This document shows positions 1 through 7,702 of a DNA stretch of 19,330 nucleotides, in pieces (within the stretch, counting starts at the first letter, position 1; each line of letters opens with the position of its first letter). This DNA is from Clostridium sp. CAG:448. GTDB lineage: Bacteria > Bacillota > Clostridia > Oscillospirales > CAG-272. The DNA lies in NCBI GenBank assembly GCA_000433415.1, contig FR890568.1, positions 19,700-39,029 of the forward strand. The letters are read 5' to 3'. The notes under the pieces are model-generated. The model did no database searches, was not told the DNA's origin, and saw only the letters and a list, made by a program, of their open reading frames with translations. The translations under genes were made by a program, and so were the position numbers.

Positions 1-95
1 ACGCGGGGGGAATTACGAGCGCGGCGGTTGACGGCATTCGTGCGGCAACGGCGCTGATGGCAAACTACGGTGGTCTGGCGACTGATTTACAATAA
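1..95 (+). CDS. C-terminal end of a probable NAD(P)/FAD-dependent oxidoreductase (COG2509 type), truncated by window edge
   Basis: Reading from base 3, 30 codons run open to a TAA at 93-95. The residues include AGGITSAAVDGIRAATALM, which matches from memory the C-terminal FAD-contacting segment of the uncharacterised FAD-dependent dehydrogenases of COG2509, where a GxGAGYAGGI..AAVDG(I/L)R pattern closes the FAD site. Only the tail is visible, so substrate, electron partner and pathway cannot be read. The gene runs in the same direction as recJ, 85 bp upstream of it. The assignment rests on one short motif; another Rossmann-fold flavoprotein is the main alternative. Confidence 0.55.
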   Translation, partial: AGGITSAAVDGIRAATALMANYGGLATDLQ

Positions 96-116
96 TTTTT
101 GGTACAAGTGAGAGAT

Positions 117-145
117 CGTGCGGCAGGCAGAGCGGATGCCGCACG
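117..145 (+). other. Inverted repeat (9-bp hairpin) between the FAD oxidoreductase and recJ
   Basis: CGTGCGGCA at 117-125 and TGCCGCACG at 137-145 are perfect complements around an 11-nt loop. No T-run follows on either strand, so it is not a classical intrinsic terminator. It may be a weak terminator, an mRNA-end stabiliser or a protein site. The role is unknown. Confidence 0.4.
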
Positions 146-180
146 GTAAAACGGAAAAATGATAGGGACGGCATAAAGAG

Positions 181-654
181 ATGGAAAATGTGAGAAGAGA
201 AAAGGTCCGGGTAATCAGGTATCCGAAGGGAGATGCTGCGGCAGATGCGACGGTTGCGGAAATTTCAGCGCAACTTTCCTTATCTCCCATTACCGCTAAG
301 GTCTTATATAATCGTGGTTACAAAACGCCGGATGCCTGCCGTGCATTTCTTACGCCGGCAGGGAGTGAGGGACTGCATGACGCATTCCTGATGAAGGACA
401 TGGATAAAGCGGTAGAGCGCATCCGAACTGCGATTGAAACGGGGGAGAAAATTGCCATTTACGGTGATTACGATGTGGACGGTGTGACCTCGGTCAGTGT
501 ACTCTTTTTGTACCTGCTCGAACGGGGAGCGGATGTCTATTATTACATTCCCAGCCGCACAAAGGAAGGCTACGGTGTTTCCCGTGCCGCACTTGTGACG
601 CTGTCGGAACAGGATATCAAATTGGTAATTAACGTCGACACGGGCATCACGTAA
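181..654 (+). pseudogene. recJ: recJ, N-terminal fragment (single-stranded-DNA exonuclease RecJ, frame broken)
   Basis: RecJ is a DHH-family 5'-3' single-strand exonuclease acting in recombination and mismatch/base-excision repair. This 157-residue fragment carries the start of the catalytic core. Motif I, YGDYDVDGVTS, lies at residues 94-104, with the metal-binding aspartates D96, D98 and D100. The second acidic motif, VDTGIT, lies at 152-157. The frame then hits TAA at 652-654 inside a 26-bp repeat. The rest of the protein continues in another frame from 651. Removing one repeat copy gives (2225-26)/3 = 733 codons, a normal-looking 732-residue RecJ. The ATG at 181 follows a weak AAAGAG ribosome site. 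As written, this fragment lacks the DHH motif and should be inactive alone. A real lesion, an assembly artefact or recoding are all possible. Confidence 0.85.
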
Positions 655-676
655 TTACCGACCACACGGGCATCAC
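625..676 (+). repeat. 26-bp imperfect tandem duplication that disrupts recJ
   Basis: Copy 1 is 625-650 and copy 2 is 651-676. They agree at 23 of 26 positions. The mismatches are at unit positions 8 (A/C), 11 (T/A) and 13 (G/C), and the last 13 bases (ACACGGGCATCAC) are identical. Copy 1 encodes VINVDTGIT, the canonical RecJ motif; copy 2 reads VITDHTGIT. Since 26 is not a multiple of three, the duplication shifts the frame and creates the TAA at 652-654. All three differences are non-synonymous (N/T, V/D, D/H), which is odd for a fresh slippage product. Confidence 0.95.
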
Positions 677-713
677 CGCCGTCGATGAATGCATCTATGC
701 ACGGGCGCTTGAG

Positions 714-2405
714 ATGGACATGGTGATCACCGATCATCATGAGTGCCAGGAACAGCTCCCGGATGCATGTGCGGTTGTGAACCCGCATCGTCCCGATTGC
801 ACCTATCCGTTTCCGGAGCTTGCCGGTGTAGGTGTGGTGTTCAAACTGCTGTGCGCCTATGAAAGCATGCTTTATAAGGAGGCGGGAAAACCGGTCGAGG
901 ACGCGGTCGCTTCGGTTTTTGATACCTATGGTGATCTTGTGGCGATCGGTACCATTGCGGATGTGATGCCGATGGTGGACGAAAACCGTCTGATCGTTTC
1001 AAAGGGCTTGGAGCGGATTGCCAATACCGAACGGTGCGGACTCGCGGCTCTGATGGACGCCGTGTCTGCCGGACAAAACGGCGCGCGGGAGCGCCGGACG
1101 GTCAATGCGTCATTTGTCGGTTACGCGCTCGCGCCGCGGATCAATGCGGCGGGAAGAATCGATCATGCCTATCGTGCGGTGGAATTGCTGCTTTGTGCGA
1201 ATCCCGAGAGAGCAGCCGGACTTGCACAGGAGCTTTGTACCGTTAATAAGCAGCGCCAGGCGGAGGAGAATACCATAGCCGAGGCTGCGTACAAAATGAT
1301 CGAAAAGGAAGACCCGAAAGACCGGTATGTCATTGTTTTGGACAATGACAACTGGCATCAGGGTGTGATCGGAATTGTGGCATCGCGCATCACGGAACGG
1401 TACGGGCTTCCGTCCATCATGATTACATTTGATGGGGCAACTCGCGGATATACCAGTCCCGACGATGTCGGAAAGGGTTCTGGACGCAGCGTCAAGGGAA
1501 TCAATTTGGTGGAGGCTCTGCAGGATTCGTCGGATTTGCTTGTCCGTTACGGCGGGCATGAACTTGCCGCCGGGTTATCCATCCGGCGCGAACAGATTCC
1601 GGAATTCCGCGCGCGCATCAATGCATACGCAAAGGAAAAACTGGGCGGAAAGATGCCTGCACAGCGGTATGAGGTAGACTGCGAAGCCGAGGTGGAGCAG
1701 CTGACCATGCAGCTTGCAGAGGAATTGACCACCCTTGAGCCGTTCGGAGTGGCAAATGAGGCACCGACGTTCCTTTTGCGGGATATGACCGTCGGACGGA
1801 TTGTCCCGCTTGCCGGCGGCAAGCATATGAAGGTGTTTTTGACGAAGAACGGCGTGACGCTGACTGCTATTTGGTTTGGAATGTCGCCCTCCAAGGCGGA
1901 CTTCCTTGCGGGGGATCAAGTGGACATTGTATTCAGTCTGAACATCAATGAATTCCGCGGAGAGCGGACGTTACAGCTTGTGCTGAGTGACGCTTCTGTT
2001 GCGACCGATGAAGAGGATGAAAGATTGGACGAGGATGAAGCACTTTATCGCCGCGTGTGTGATGGCGGTACCTTTTCCGCCAGGGACGGTGTGATTCCCG
2101 CCAGGGACGATTTTGCACTGGTTTATACCGCTCTGCGCAAGGAAGGACGGGCTGGGCACAGTGTTATTTCGGAACGGGTATTGATCAACCATCTGATTGC
2201 CGCGGGCGCGGCGCGTCCCGTCAGCCGTGTGCGTGTCCGGTTTGTTTTACGTATTCTGAATGAAATGCAGCTTTGCGGAATTCAGGAGGTCGGAAACGGC
2301 ATTTATCTGTTTGAAATTCCGGAACAGAACGGCAAAAAAATCAATTTGGAGGATTCCGCAATTTTGCAGGCACTGCGGCGGCAGTGTGTGGATACGGAAG
2401 CATAG
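714..2405 (+). pseudogene. recJ: recJ, C-terminal fragment (DHH motif, DHHA1, OB fold and C-terminal domain)
   Basis: This frame is open from 633 and first offers an ATG at 714, giving 563 residues. It holds the DHH signature VITDHHE at 723-743 (D176-H177-H178 of the restored protein) and the nucleotide-binding region ending AGVGVVFKLL. The DHHA1 domain has its YGGHELAAG motif near 1548-1574 (GGH at restored residues 449-451). An OB-fold segment runs around APTFLLRDMTVGR, followed by the C-terminal domain seen in Firmicutes RecJ. Without motif I and VDTGIT it cannot form the catalytic site alone. It ends 15 bp before rel. In Bacillus subtilis the order is recJ-apt-relA-dtd; no apt gene lies here. 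The sequence after the break shows no further decay, which suggests the disruption is very recent or not real. Confidence 0.85.
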
Positions 2406-2420
2406 AAACGGAGTCAAGGT

Positions 2421-4643
2421 ATGGGAATGGAAGTACATACGGATATCTCGCGGCTGTTGGAGATGCTGACGGCTTCGGGGAATCATTACGATATTGAAAA
2501 AATAAACAATGCGTATGCGTACGCTGCCAAAATGCATGAAGGGCAATTCCGCGCGAGCGGGGAGCCGTATATTTCCCACCCGATTGCGGTGGCGGAGATT
2601 GTTGCGGGATTGGGTTTGGATACCGATTCCATTTGTGCTGCACTTCTGCATGATACGGTGGAGGATTGCGCCGACAAGACCAATCTGGAGGAAATCCGGA
2701 AACGGTTTGGCGGTGAGGTTGCGCTCCTGGTAGACGGTCTGACAAAGCTTGTTGACCTGAATATTGAGGACAAAGAAGAAGCGCACATGGAAAGTCTGCG
2801 GAAAATGCTGCTTGCGATGTCCAAGGACGTGCGTGTTATCTTTATCAAGCTGTGTGACCGGTTGCACAATATGCGGACATTGGACGCGAAACCGGAGGCA
2901 AAGCGCCGCCTGACGGCACTTGAAACCATGCACGTCTATGCACCGCTGGCGCACCGTCTTGGTATGCAGAAGATTAAGTCGGAATTGGAAAATCTGAGTC
3001 TACAGTATTTGGATCCCATCGGTTATGCGGAGATCAGCAAGCATATCGAAAGCAAATACGGGATGAACATCGGTTTCATCGACAATATCCGCAAAACGGT
3101 TGAGGAAAAATTGCGCGAAAACAATATTCATTTCACGCTGGAGGGCAGAATCAAATCGGTTTACAGCATCTACAAAAAGATGTACAATCAGAATAAGAGC
3201 TTTGACGAGATTTATGACTTCTATGCGTTGCGGATAATCGTGGACACTGAGCCGGAGTGTTATATGGTGCTCGGTATTATCCACGAGATGTTCTACTCAA
3301 TGCCGGGACGCTTCAAGGATTATATCTCTACACCGAAGCCCAATATGTACCGGTCTTTGCATACGACGGTGATCGGGCGGGACGGCATTCCGTTTGAGGT
3401 TCAGATACGGACATGGGAGATGCATCATATCGCCGAGTACGGTATCTGTGCGCATTGGAAGTATAAGGGCGGTTCTGCGGGCTCCAAAGAAGAGATCGAC
3501 AAGAAGCTGGAATGGATTGCACGTCTTGTGGAGGCAGAAGACGGTACGCGGGACCCGGATGAATTTATGCATGCGCTGAAAACCGACATTTTTCAGGATG
3601 AGGTTTTCGTTTTTACGCCAAAAGGCGATGTGATTTCTTTGCCGAACGGTGCCAATGCGGTGGATTTTGCCTACGCCATTCATTCAGCCGTCGGCAATAA
3701 GATGATCGGCGCCAAGGTCAACGGCATGATTATTCCGATTGACAGACCTTTGCAGAGCGGTGAAATCGTCGAAATTCTGACTTCCCAGTCCTCGCGCGGA
3801 CCGAGCAGGGATTGGTTGAACATTGTCAAAACAAGTGAAGCACGCACCAAAATCCGTGCGTGGTTCAAAAAGGAAAAGCGCAGTGACAATATTGCGGTCG
3901 GAAAAAGCGCAATTGAGGGGGAGTTGCGTAAGTACATGCCCCGTCTGACAGAAGCACAGAAGAATGAAATTTTGGCGGCAACTGCGCAGCGCTGCGGGTT
4001 TGCCGGTGCGGAGGATATGTACAATACCATCGGCTACGGTGGGATGCCCATTGCGCGTATTGTTTTCCGGATGCACGAAGAGGTAGACCGTGTGGCAGGC
4101 ACCAAGACGCTTTCCGCGGAGGAGAATGAGGCGTCCATTCTGCAGAAAACCGTTAAGCCGCACCGCACCAAAGCCAACGGCGGCATTGTGGTGGACGGCG
4201 AGTATGGGTGTGCCGTTAAGTTTGCCAAGTGCTGTAACCCGCTTCCGGGCGATGACGTGATCGGATTTATCACGAAGGGATTCGGCATATCCATTCACAA
4301 GCGGGATTGCCCAAATGTGACACAGAATATTGACCGCCCGGAGAACAGCTCCCGCTGGGTTGCCGCGTGGTGGGAGAGTGATGACGGCAGCAGTGAGAAG
4401 GGCGAGTATGAGGCACTGTTGCAACTCTATACGGAGGATCGGATCGGTTTGATGGCGGATGTTGCCACAATGCTTGCCGATATGAAGGTGCCGATTCACC
4501 AAATCAACACGCAGCGCCGCGCAAACGGAGAGGGAATTATCAACCTGAAGGTCGGATGCAAGAACACGTCTACTTACCAGTATATCGTGGATCGACTCAA
4601 AACCCTGCCCGGCATACATGATGTTGTGCGTGGATTTTCGTAA
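2421..4643 (+). CDS. rel: Bifunctional (p)ppGpp synthetase/hydrolase Rel (RelA/SpoT family)
   Basis: It makes and degrades the alarmone (p)ppGpp from GTP/GDP and ATP, setting the stringent response. At 740 residues it is the usual long-RSH size. The N-terminal HD hydrolase domain shows H53 in ISHPIA, the H77-D78 pair in ALLHDTVED, and RLHNMRTL. The synthetase domain carries R297-F298-K299-D300; by family rule RxKD, rather than ExDD, marks a bifunctional enzyme. It continues with STPKPNMYRSLHTT and EVQIRT. A TGS domain lies near 389-450, a zinc-finger-like region has C597, C604-C605 and C630, and a C-terminal ACT domain spans about 665-738. The ATG at 2421 has GGAG 7 nt upstream; the ATG at 2427 is the alternative. 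It follows recJ directly and precedes dtd, the standard Firmicutes rel-dtd pair. Confidence 0.97.
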   Translation: MGMEVHTDISRLLEMLTASGNHYDIEKINNAYAYAAKMHEGQFRASGEPYISHPIAVAEIVAGLGLDTDSICAALLHDTVEDCADKTNLEEIRKRFGGEVALLVDGLTKLVDLNIEDKEEAHMESLRKMLLAMSKDVRVIFIKLCDRLHNMRTLDAKPEAKRRLTALETMHVYAPLAHRLGMQKIKSELENLSLQYLDPIGYAEISKHIESKYGMNIGFIDNIRKTVEEKLRENNIHFTLEGRIKSVYSIYKKMYNQNKSFDEIYDFYALRIIVDTEPECYMVLGIIHEMFYSMPGRFKDYISTPKPNMYRSLHTTVIGRDGIPFEVQIRTWEMHHIAEYGICAHWKYKGGSAGSKEEIDKKLEWIARLVEAEDGTRDPDEFMHALKTDIFQDEVFVFTPKGDVISLPNGANAVDFAYAIHSAVGNKMIGAKVNGMIIPIDRPLQSGEIVEILTSQSSRGPSRDWLNIVKTSEARTKIRAWFKKEKRSDNIAVGKSAIEGELRKYMPRLTEAQKNEILAATAQRCGFAGAEDMYNTIGYGGMPIARIVFRMHEEVDRVAGTKTLSAEENEASILQKTVKPHRTKANGGIVVDGEYGCAVKFAKCCNPLPGDDVIGFITKGFGISIHKRDCPNVTQNIDRPENSSRWVAAWWESDDGSSEKGEYEALLQLYTEDRIGLMADVATMLADMKVPIHQINTQRRANGEGIINLKVGCKNTSTYQYIVDRLKTLPGIHDVVRGFS

Positions 4644-4673
4644 TATGCACGGCAGAGAAAGGAATCAGAATCA

Positions 4674-5165
4674 ATGAAGGCAGTCATTCAAAGGGTTACA
4701 GGGGCATCCGTAACCGTCGACGGGCAATTGTGCGGTGCCTGTCACGAGGGGCTTCTTATTTTACTTGGCGCCGCACGCGGGGATACCGCGTCGGATGCGG
4801 AACTTTTGCTGCAAAAAATCGTAAAACTGCGTATCTTTTGTGACGAGGCAGGGAAGATGAACCGTTCCGTCAAGGACATTGACGGTGAGATTCTGTTGAT
4901 TTCCCAGTTTACGTTGTTTGCCAATTATAGGCACGGGAACAGACCGGATTTTTTGGATGCCGCGCCGCCCGACGAGGCTGACGCACTTTACAGATACTTC
5001 GGTCAGTTGGCAGAAAAGGAAGTCCGGCATGTCGGCTACGGAATTTTTGGTGCGCATATGCAGGTGTCCTTAACCAACAACGGACCGGTGACCATCGTGA
5101 TGGACAGTGAAGTTCTGAAAAACAAAGGGAAAAATACGGTACAGCAGAAAGAAGAAAAGGCATGA
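4674..5165 (+). CDS. dtd: D-aminoacyl-tRNA deacylase
   Basis: It hydrolyses D-amino acids (and glycine mischarged on tRNA-Ala) from tRNAs, a chiral proofreading step in translation. The start MKAVIQRVTGASVTVDG is typical. The SQFT catalytic motif is at residues 77-80 and the Gly-cisPro chirality-check motif is in NNGPVT (G137-P138). The usual NDGPVT is NNGPVT here, a conservative change outside the Gly-Pro pair. The core ends near residue 146, where most family members stop. A charged tail of about 17 residues follows (rich in K, E, Q), so the protein is 163 residues. Its stop overlaps the hemZ start as ATGA, which indicates translational coupling. It sits 30 bp after rel. Confidence 0.95.
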   Translation: MKAVIQRVTGASVTVDGQLCGACHEGLLILLGAARGDTASDAELLLQKIVKLRIFCDEAGKMNRSVKDIDGEILLISQFTLFANYRHGNRPDFLDAAPPDEADALYRYFGQLAEKEVRHVGYGIFGAHMQVSLTNNGPVTIVMDSEVLKNKGKNTVQQKEEKA

Positions 5166-6664
5166 GAATTTATATAGACGGGAATACCAAGGTCAATCGC
5201 TACTATGTGCAGACGCTGTGCATGGTCTTCTTTCCGAATGTCGGGTTCTCGGAGGAGGAGCCCATCCTGCCGGATACACCCATTCTGCGGCTGGCGGTCG
5301 ACACCGCTGAGAGCGGAGAAGTGCATGTGGCGTGCTGTGTGACACAGGGGGAGCGCACCGCCGCGTCCGATAAGACCTATTCGCCGCGTCCTGATTTGGA
5401 AAGTGACCGCTTTCTGAAAATTACCATCGGGGATGCGGTGGTCAATGCGTGTGGTGAGCTGATCGGCTACCGTCCGGCGTGGGGCATTCTGACCGGTGTG
5501 CGTCCTTCCAAAGTGGCAACGGAAATGCTGCTTGCCGGAATCAGTAAAACCAGGGTCAAACGGATTCTGACAAACGATTATTTTGTCATTCCCAAAAAAG
5601 CGGCTCTGGCAGTCGACGTCGCGCTGAACGAAAGACGGATCATCGGAACGCCCGGGCGGAAGGATTGCAGTATTTATGTGTCCATCCCGTTTTGCCCGAC
5701 GCGGTGTGCGTACTGTTCTTTTGTTTCTTACTCTTCCAAACGGCTCCTGTCCCTGATCCCCGAATATCTGGAGCGCCTGTGTCACGATATACGGCGGATG
5801 GCGGAAACAATCCGTTCCATGGGCTTGCGTGTCCGCACGGTTTACATCGGCGGCGGTACGCCGACCATTCTGGATGAGCAGCAGCTTTCTTCCTTGCTTG
5901 CGACCATTGCTGGCTGTGTGCCGGTGGATACGCTGGAGGAATACACATTGGAGGCAGGGCGCCCGGACACCATTACGGCGGAGAAGCTGCACGTTGCCCG
6001 GGAGTATGGTATTTCACGTATCAGCGTCAACCCGCAGATCCTTTGCGATGAGGTACTGCGCGGGGTCGGAAGATGTCACACAACGGAGCAGTTTTTGGAA
6101 ACGTATGAGTTGGCACGCAACAGCGGAATCCGCACCATCAATACGGATCTGATTGCAGGGCTGCCCGGAGATCGCTTTCCCACGTTTTCTGCCTCGTTTG
6201 ACAAAATTCTTGCATTGCGCCCGCAGAATATCACGGTTCATACGCTTTCCATCAAGCGTGCGGCGGAATTGCGCCAGACAGATGCAAAGCTATATGCAGT
6301 ACGCGGCGGGGATACCGGAAAATGCGTGGACTATTCGCAGATCAAGGCGATGCATGAGGGATATAAGCCTTATTACATGTATAGGCAGAAGAACACAGTC
6401 GGCAACTTTGAAAACGTCGGATTGGCACTGGACGGATATGAGGGATATTACAACATCTATATGATGGAAGAGGTTCACTCTATTTTTGCAGCCGGCGCCG
6501 GTGCGGTTACAAAACTTGTGGACTATGCACCGACCGATGGCGGTAAACCGATTATCGAACGGTTGTTTAATCCCAAATACCCGTATGAATATCTCCGTGA
6601 AGATACGACGGAACAAAAAGCGGTTGCGGCGGAACGGTTTTATCAGGAACACGGAATGCTCTGA
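5162..6664 (+). CDS. hemZ: HemZ-type radical SAM protein (coproporphyrinogen III oxidase-like)
   Basis: This is a radical SAM enzyme related to oxygen-independent coproporphyrinogen III oxidase HemN. The 500 residues match the length of B. subtilis HemZ. The iron-sulfur/SAM site is C178-x3-C182-x2-C185 in FCPTRCAYCSF, followed by the glycine-rich SAM motif YIGGGTPT and the HemN-family segments IRTINTDLIAGLPGD and ENVGLALDGYEGYYN. The roughly 170-residue N-terminal domain, containing GYRPAWGILTGVRPSK, is specific to the HemZ branch. True coproporphyrinogen dehydrogenase activity is less certain in this branch than in HemN. In many Clostridia a metallo-beta-lactamase-fold gene separates dtd from hemZ, and hisS and aspS follow; all three are absent here. 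Confidence 0.92.
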   Translation: MRIYIDGNTKVNRYYVQTLCMVFFPNVGFSEEEPILPDTPILRLAVDTAESGEVHVACCVTQGERTAASDKTYSPRPDLESDRFLKITIGDAVVNACGELIGYRPAWGILTGVRPSKVATEMLLAGISKTRVKRILTNDYFVIPKKAALAVDVALNERRIIGTPGRKDCSIYVSIPFCPTRCAYCSFVSYSSKRLLSLIPEYLERLCHDIRRMAETIRSMGLRVRTVYIGGGTPTILDEQQLSSLLATIAGCVPVDTLEEYTLEAGRPDTITAEKLHVAREYGISRISVNPQILCDEVLRGVGRCHTTEQFLETYELARNSGIRTINTDLIAGLPGDRFPTFSASFDKILALRPQNITVHTLSIKRAAELRQTDAKLYAVRGGDTGKCVDYSQIKAMHEGYKPYYMYRQKNTVGNFENVGLALDGYEGYYNIYMMEEVHSIFAAGAGAVTKLVDYAPTDGGKPIIERLFNPKYPYEYLREDTTEQKAVAAERFYQEHGML

Positions 6665-6745
6665 CCGCATAACATGAAAGGAATGGCGGACCCTCCGGCG
6701 GGAAAGAATACCGACGGAATCAAACAAAAAGAAAAGAGGGATGGC

Positions 6746-7702
6746 ATGTACGCACCGAAAACATTTGCAACGCCGGAAGAGGCAAAAACCTTTGTGGCGG
6801 ATTCTGAAAGACATTTCCATGAGGAAATTGTTGCGCTTTCGGAAACGATTGTCGAAAGGTGCATGCAGGATGCTTTACGATGTATCAGCTTGACCGGACC
6901 GACCTGTGCGGGAAAAACGACAGCCGCCGCACTTTTGACCGAAGAACTTTCCCGGAAGGGGCTGGGCGTCTGCACGGTTTCTGTGGATGATTTTTACCTG
7001 GACCGGTGCGAATTGCGCTCATCCGCCAACGGGCAGGAAGCGGATTATGACTCTGTGGATACCATTGATCTTTCCGCTCTTGCGGCGACGGTGTCCGGAT
7101 TGCGGCGTGGCGGCGAGGTCTGCATTCCGATCTACGATTTCAAGAAGCAGATGCGGACCGGCTACCGTTATCTGCACGCGGACAACGACCTGATTTTTCT
7201 GTTTGAGGGAATACAGACTCTGTATCCCGCCGTTGCCGGACTGCTTTCCGAGGGGGCCGGACTGCTTCCCGAGGGGGGATCCCTGCCGGTCGGGATCAAT
7301 ACCCAAAGCGGGATCGAATCGGACAGTGTTTCTTTTGCGCCGGAAGAAATTCGCCTTTACCGTCGTCTTGTGCGTGATCACGCTTTCCGCGCCAGTGATG
7401 CGGGATTTACCCTGTCGCTCTGGCAGGGCGTGCGCCGGAATGAGGTTGAAAATATACTGCCGCGCTTTTCGCTTTGCCATCGCATTGTAGATTCGACGCA
7501 TGCCTATGAAATGAACCTTCTTGCACCGTATTTGCGGCAGGTGCTTTCGGAGGTGCCGGCGGATTCGCCGTTTGCGGAACAGGCAAGGGCAATTTGTGAA
7601 AAAATCCAAGGATTCGGCGGCGTTTACCCCGGATACCTCAATGCAGATTCTCTTTATTGGGAATTTTTGAAAAAAGAAACGGAAACCGGAGAGACGATAT
7701 GA
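6746..7702 (+). CDS. Uridine kinase / phosphoribulokinase-family P-loop kinase
   Basis: A Walker A motif GPTCAGKTT at residues 51-59 and SVDDFYLDR near 79-87 place this in the uridine kinase/phosphoribulokinase family, which phosphorylates nucleosides or sugars with ATP. FLFEGIQTLYP resembles the family's EGI segment. I place the start at ATG 6746 (318 residues), preceded 5 nt away by AGAGGG. The in-frame ATG at 6674 has no ribosome site and would add a low-complexity leader. There is no N-terminal TGS-like region of the kind found in longer clostridial paralogues. A 7-residue tandem repeat (AGLLSEG/AGLLPEG) sits in the middle. Its stop overlaps the following deaminase start as ATGA, consistent with a joint role in nucleoside salvage. 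The substrate is not readable from sequence. Confidence 0.8.
   Translation: MYAPKTFATPEEAKTFVADSERHFHEEIVALSETIVERCMQDALRCISLTGPTCAGKTTAAALLTEELSRKGLGVCTVSVDDFYLDRCELRSSANGQEADYDSVDTIDLSALAATVSGLRRGGEVCIPIYDFKKQMRTGYRYLHADNDLIFLFEGIQTLYPAVAGLLSEGAGLLPEGGSLPVGINTQSGIESDSVSFAPEEIRLYRRLVRDHAFRASDAGFTLSLWQGVRRNEVENILPRFSLCHRIVDSTHAYEMNLLAPYLRQVLSEVPADSPFAEQARAICEKIQGFGGVYPGYLNADSLYWEFLKKETETGETI
7235..7276 (+). repeat. 21-bp in-frame tandem repeat inside the kinase gene
   Basis: Two units, 7235-7255 and 7256-7276, are identical at 20 of 21 positions and encode AGLLSEG then AGLLPEG. The period is a multiple of three, so the frame is kept. It probably lengthens a surface loop. Near identity suggests recent expansion. 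Confidence 0.85.

Noticed and set aside
5036..5992. A 318-codon open frame on the minus strand across dtd and hemZ
   Set aside because: It lies antisense to two clearly recognised genes, has no recognisable motif and no ribosome site; it is a by-product of GC-rich codon use. The same applies to the long minus-strand frames at 3684-4619, 2247-2954 and 8740-9606.
6674..6745. N-terminal extension of the P-loop kinase from ATG 6674
   Set aside because: No ribosome site precedes 6674 and the extra 24 residues are low complexity, whereas AGAGGG lies five bases before ATG 6746.
7657..7698. N-terminal extension of the deaminase from ATG 7657
   Set aside because: It lies within the kinase gene; ATG 7699 has a good ribosome site and begins with the usual family N-terminus.
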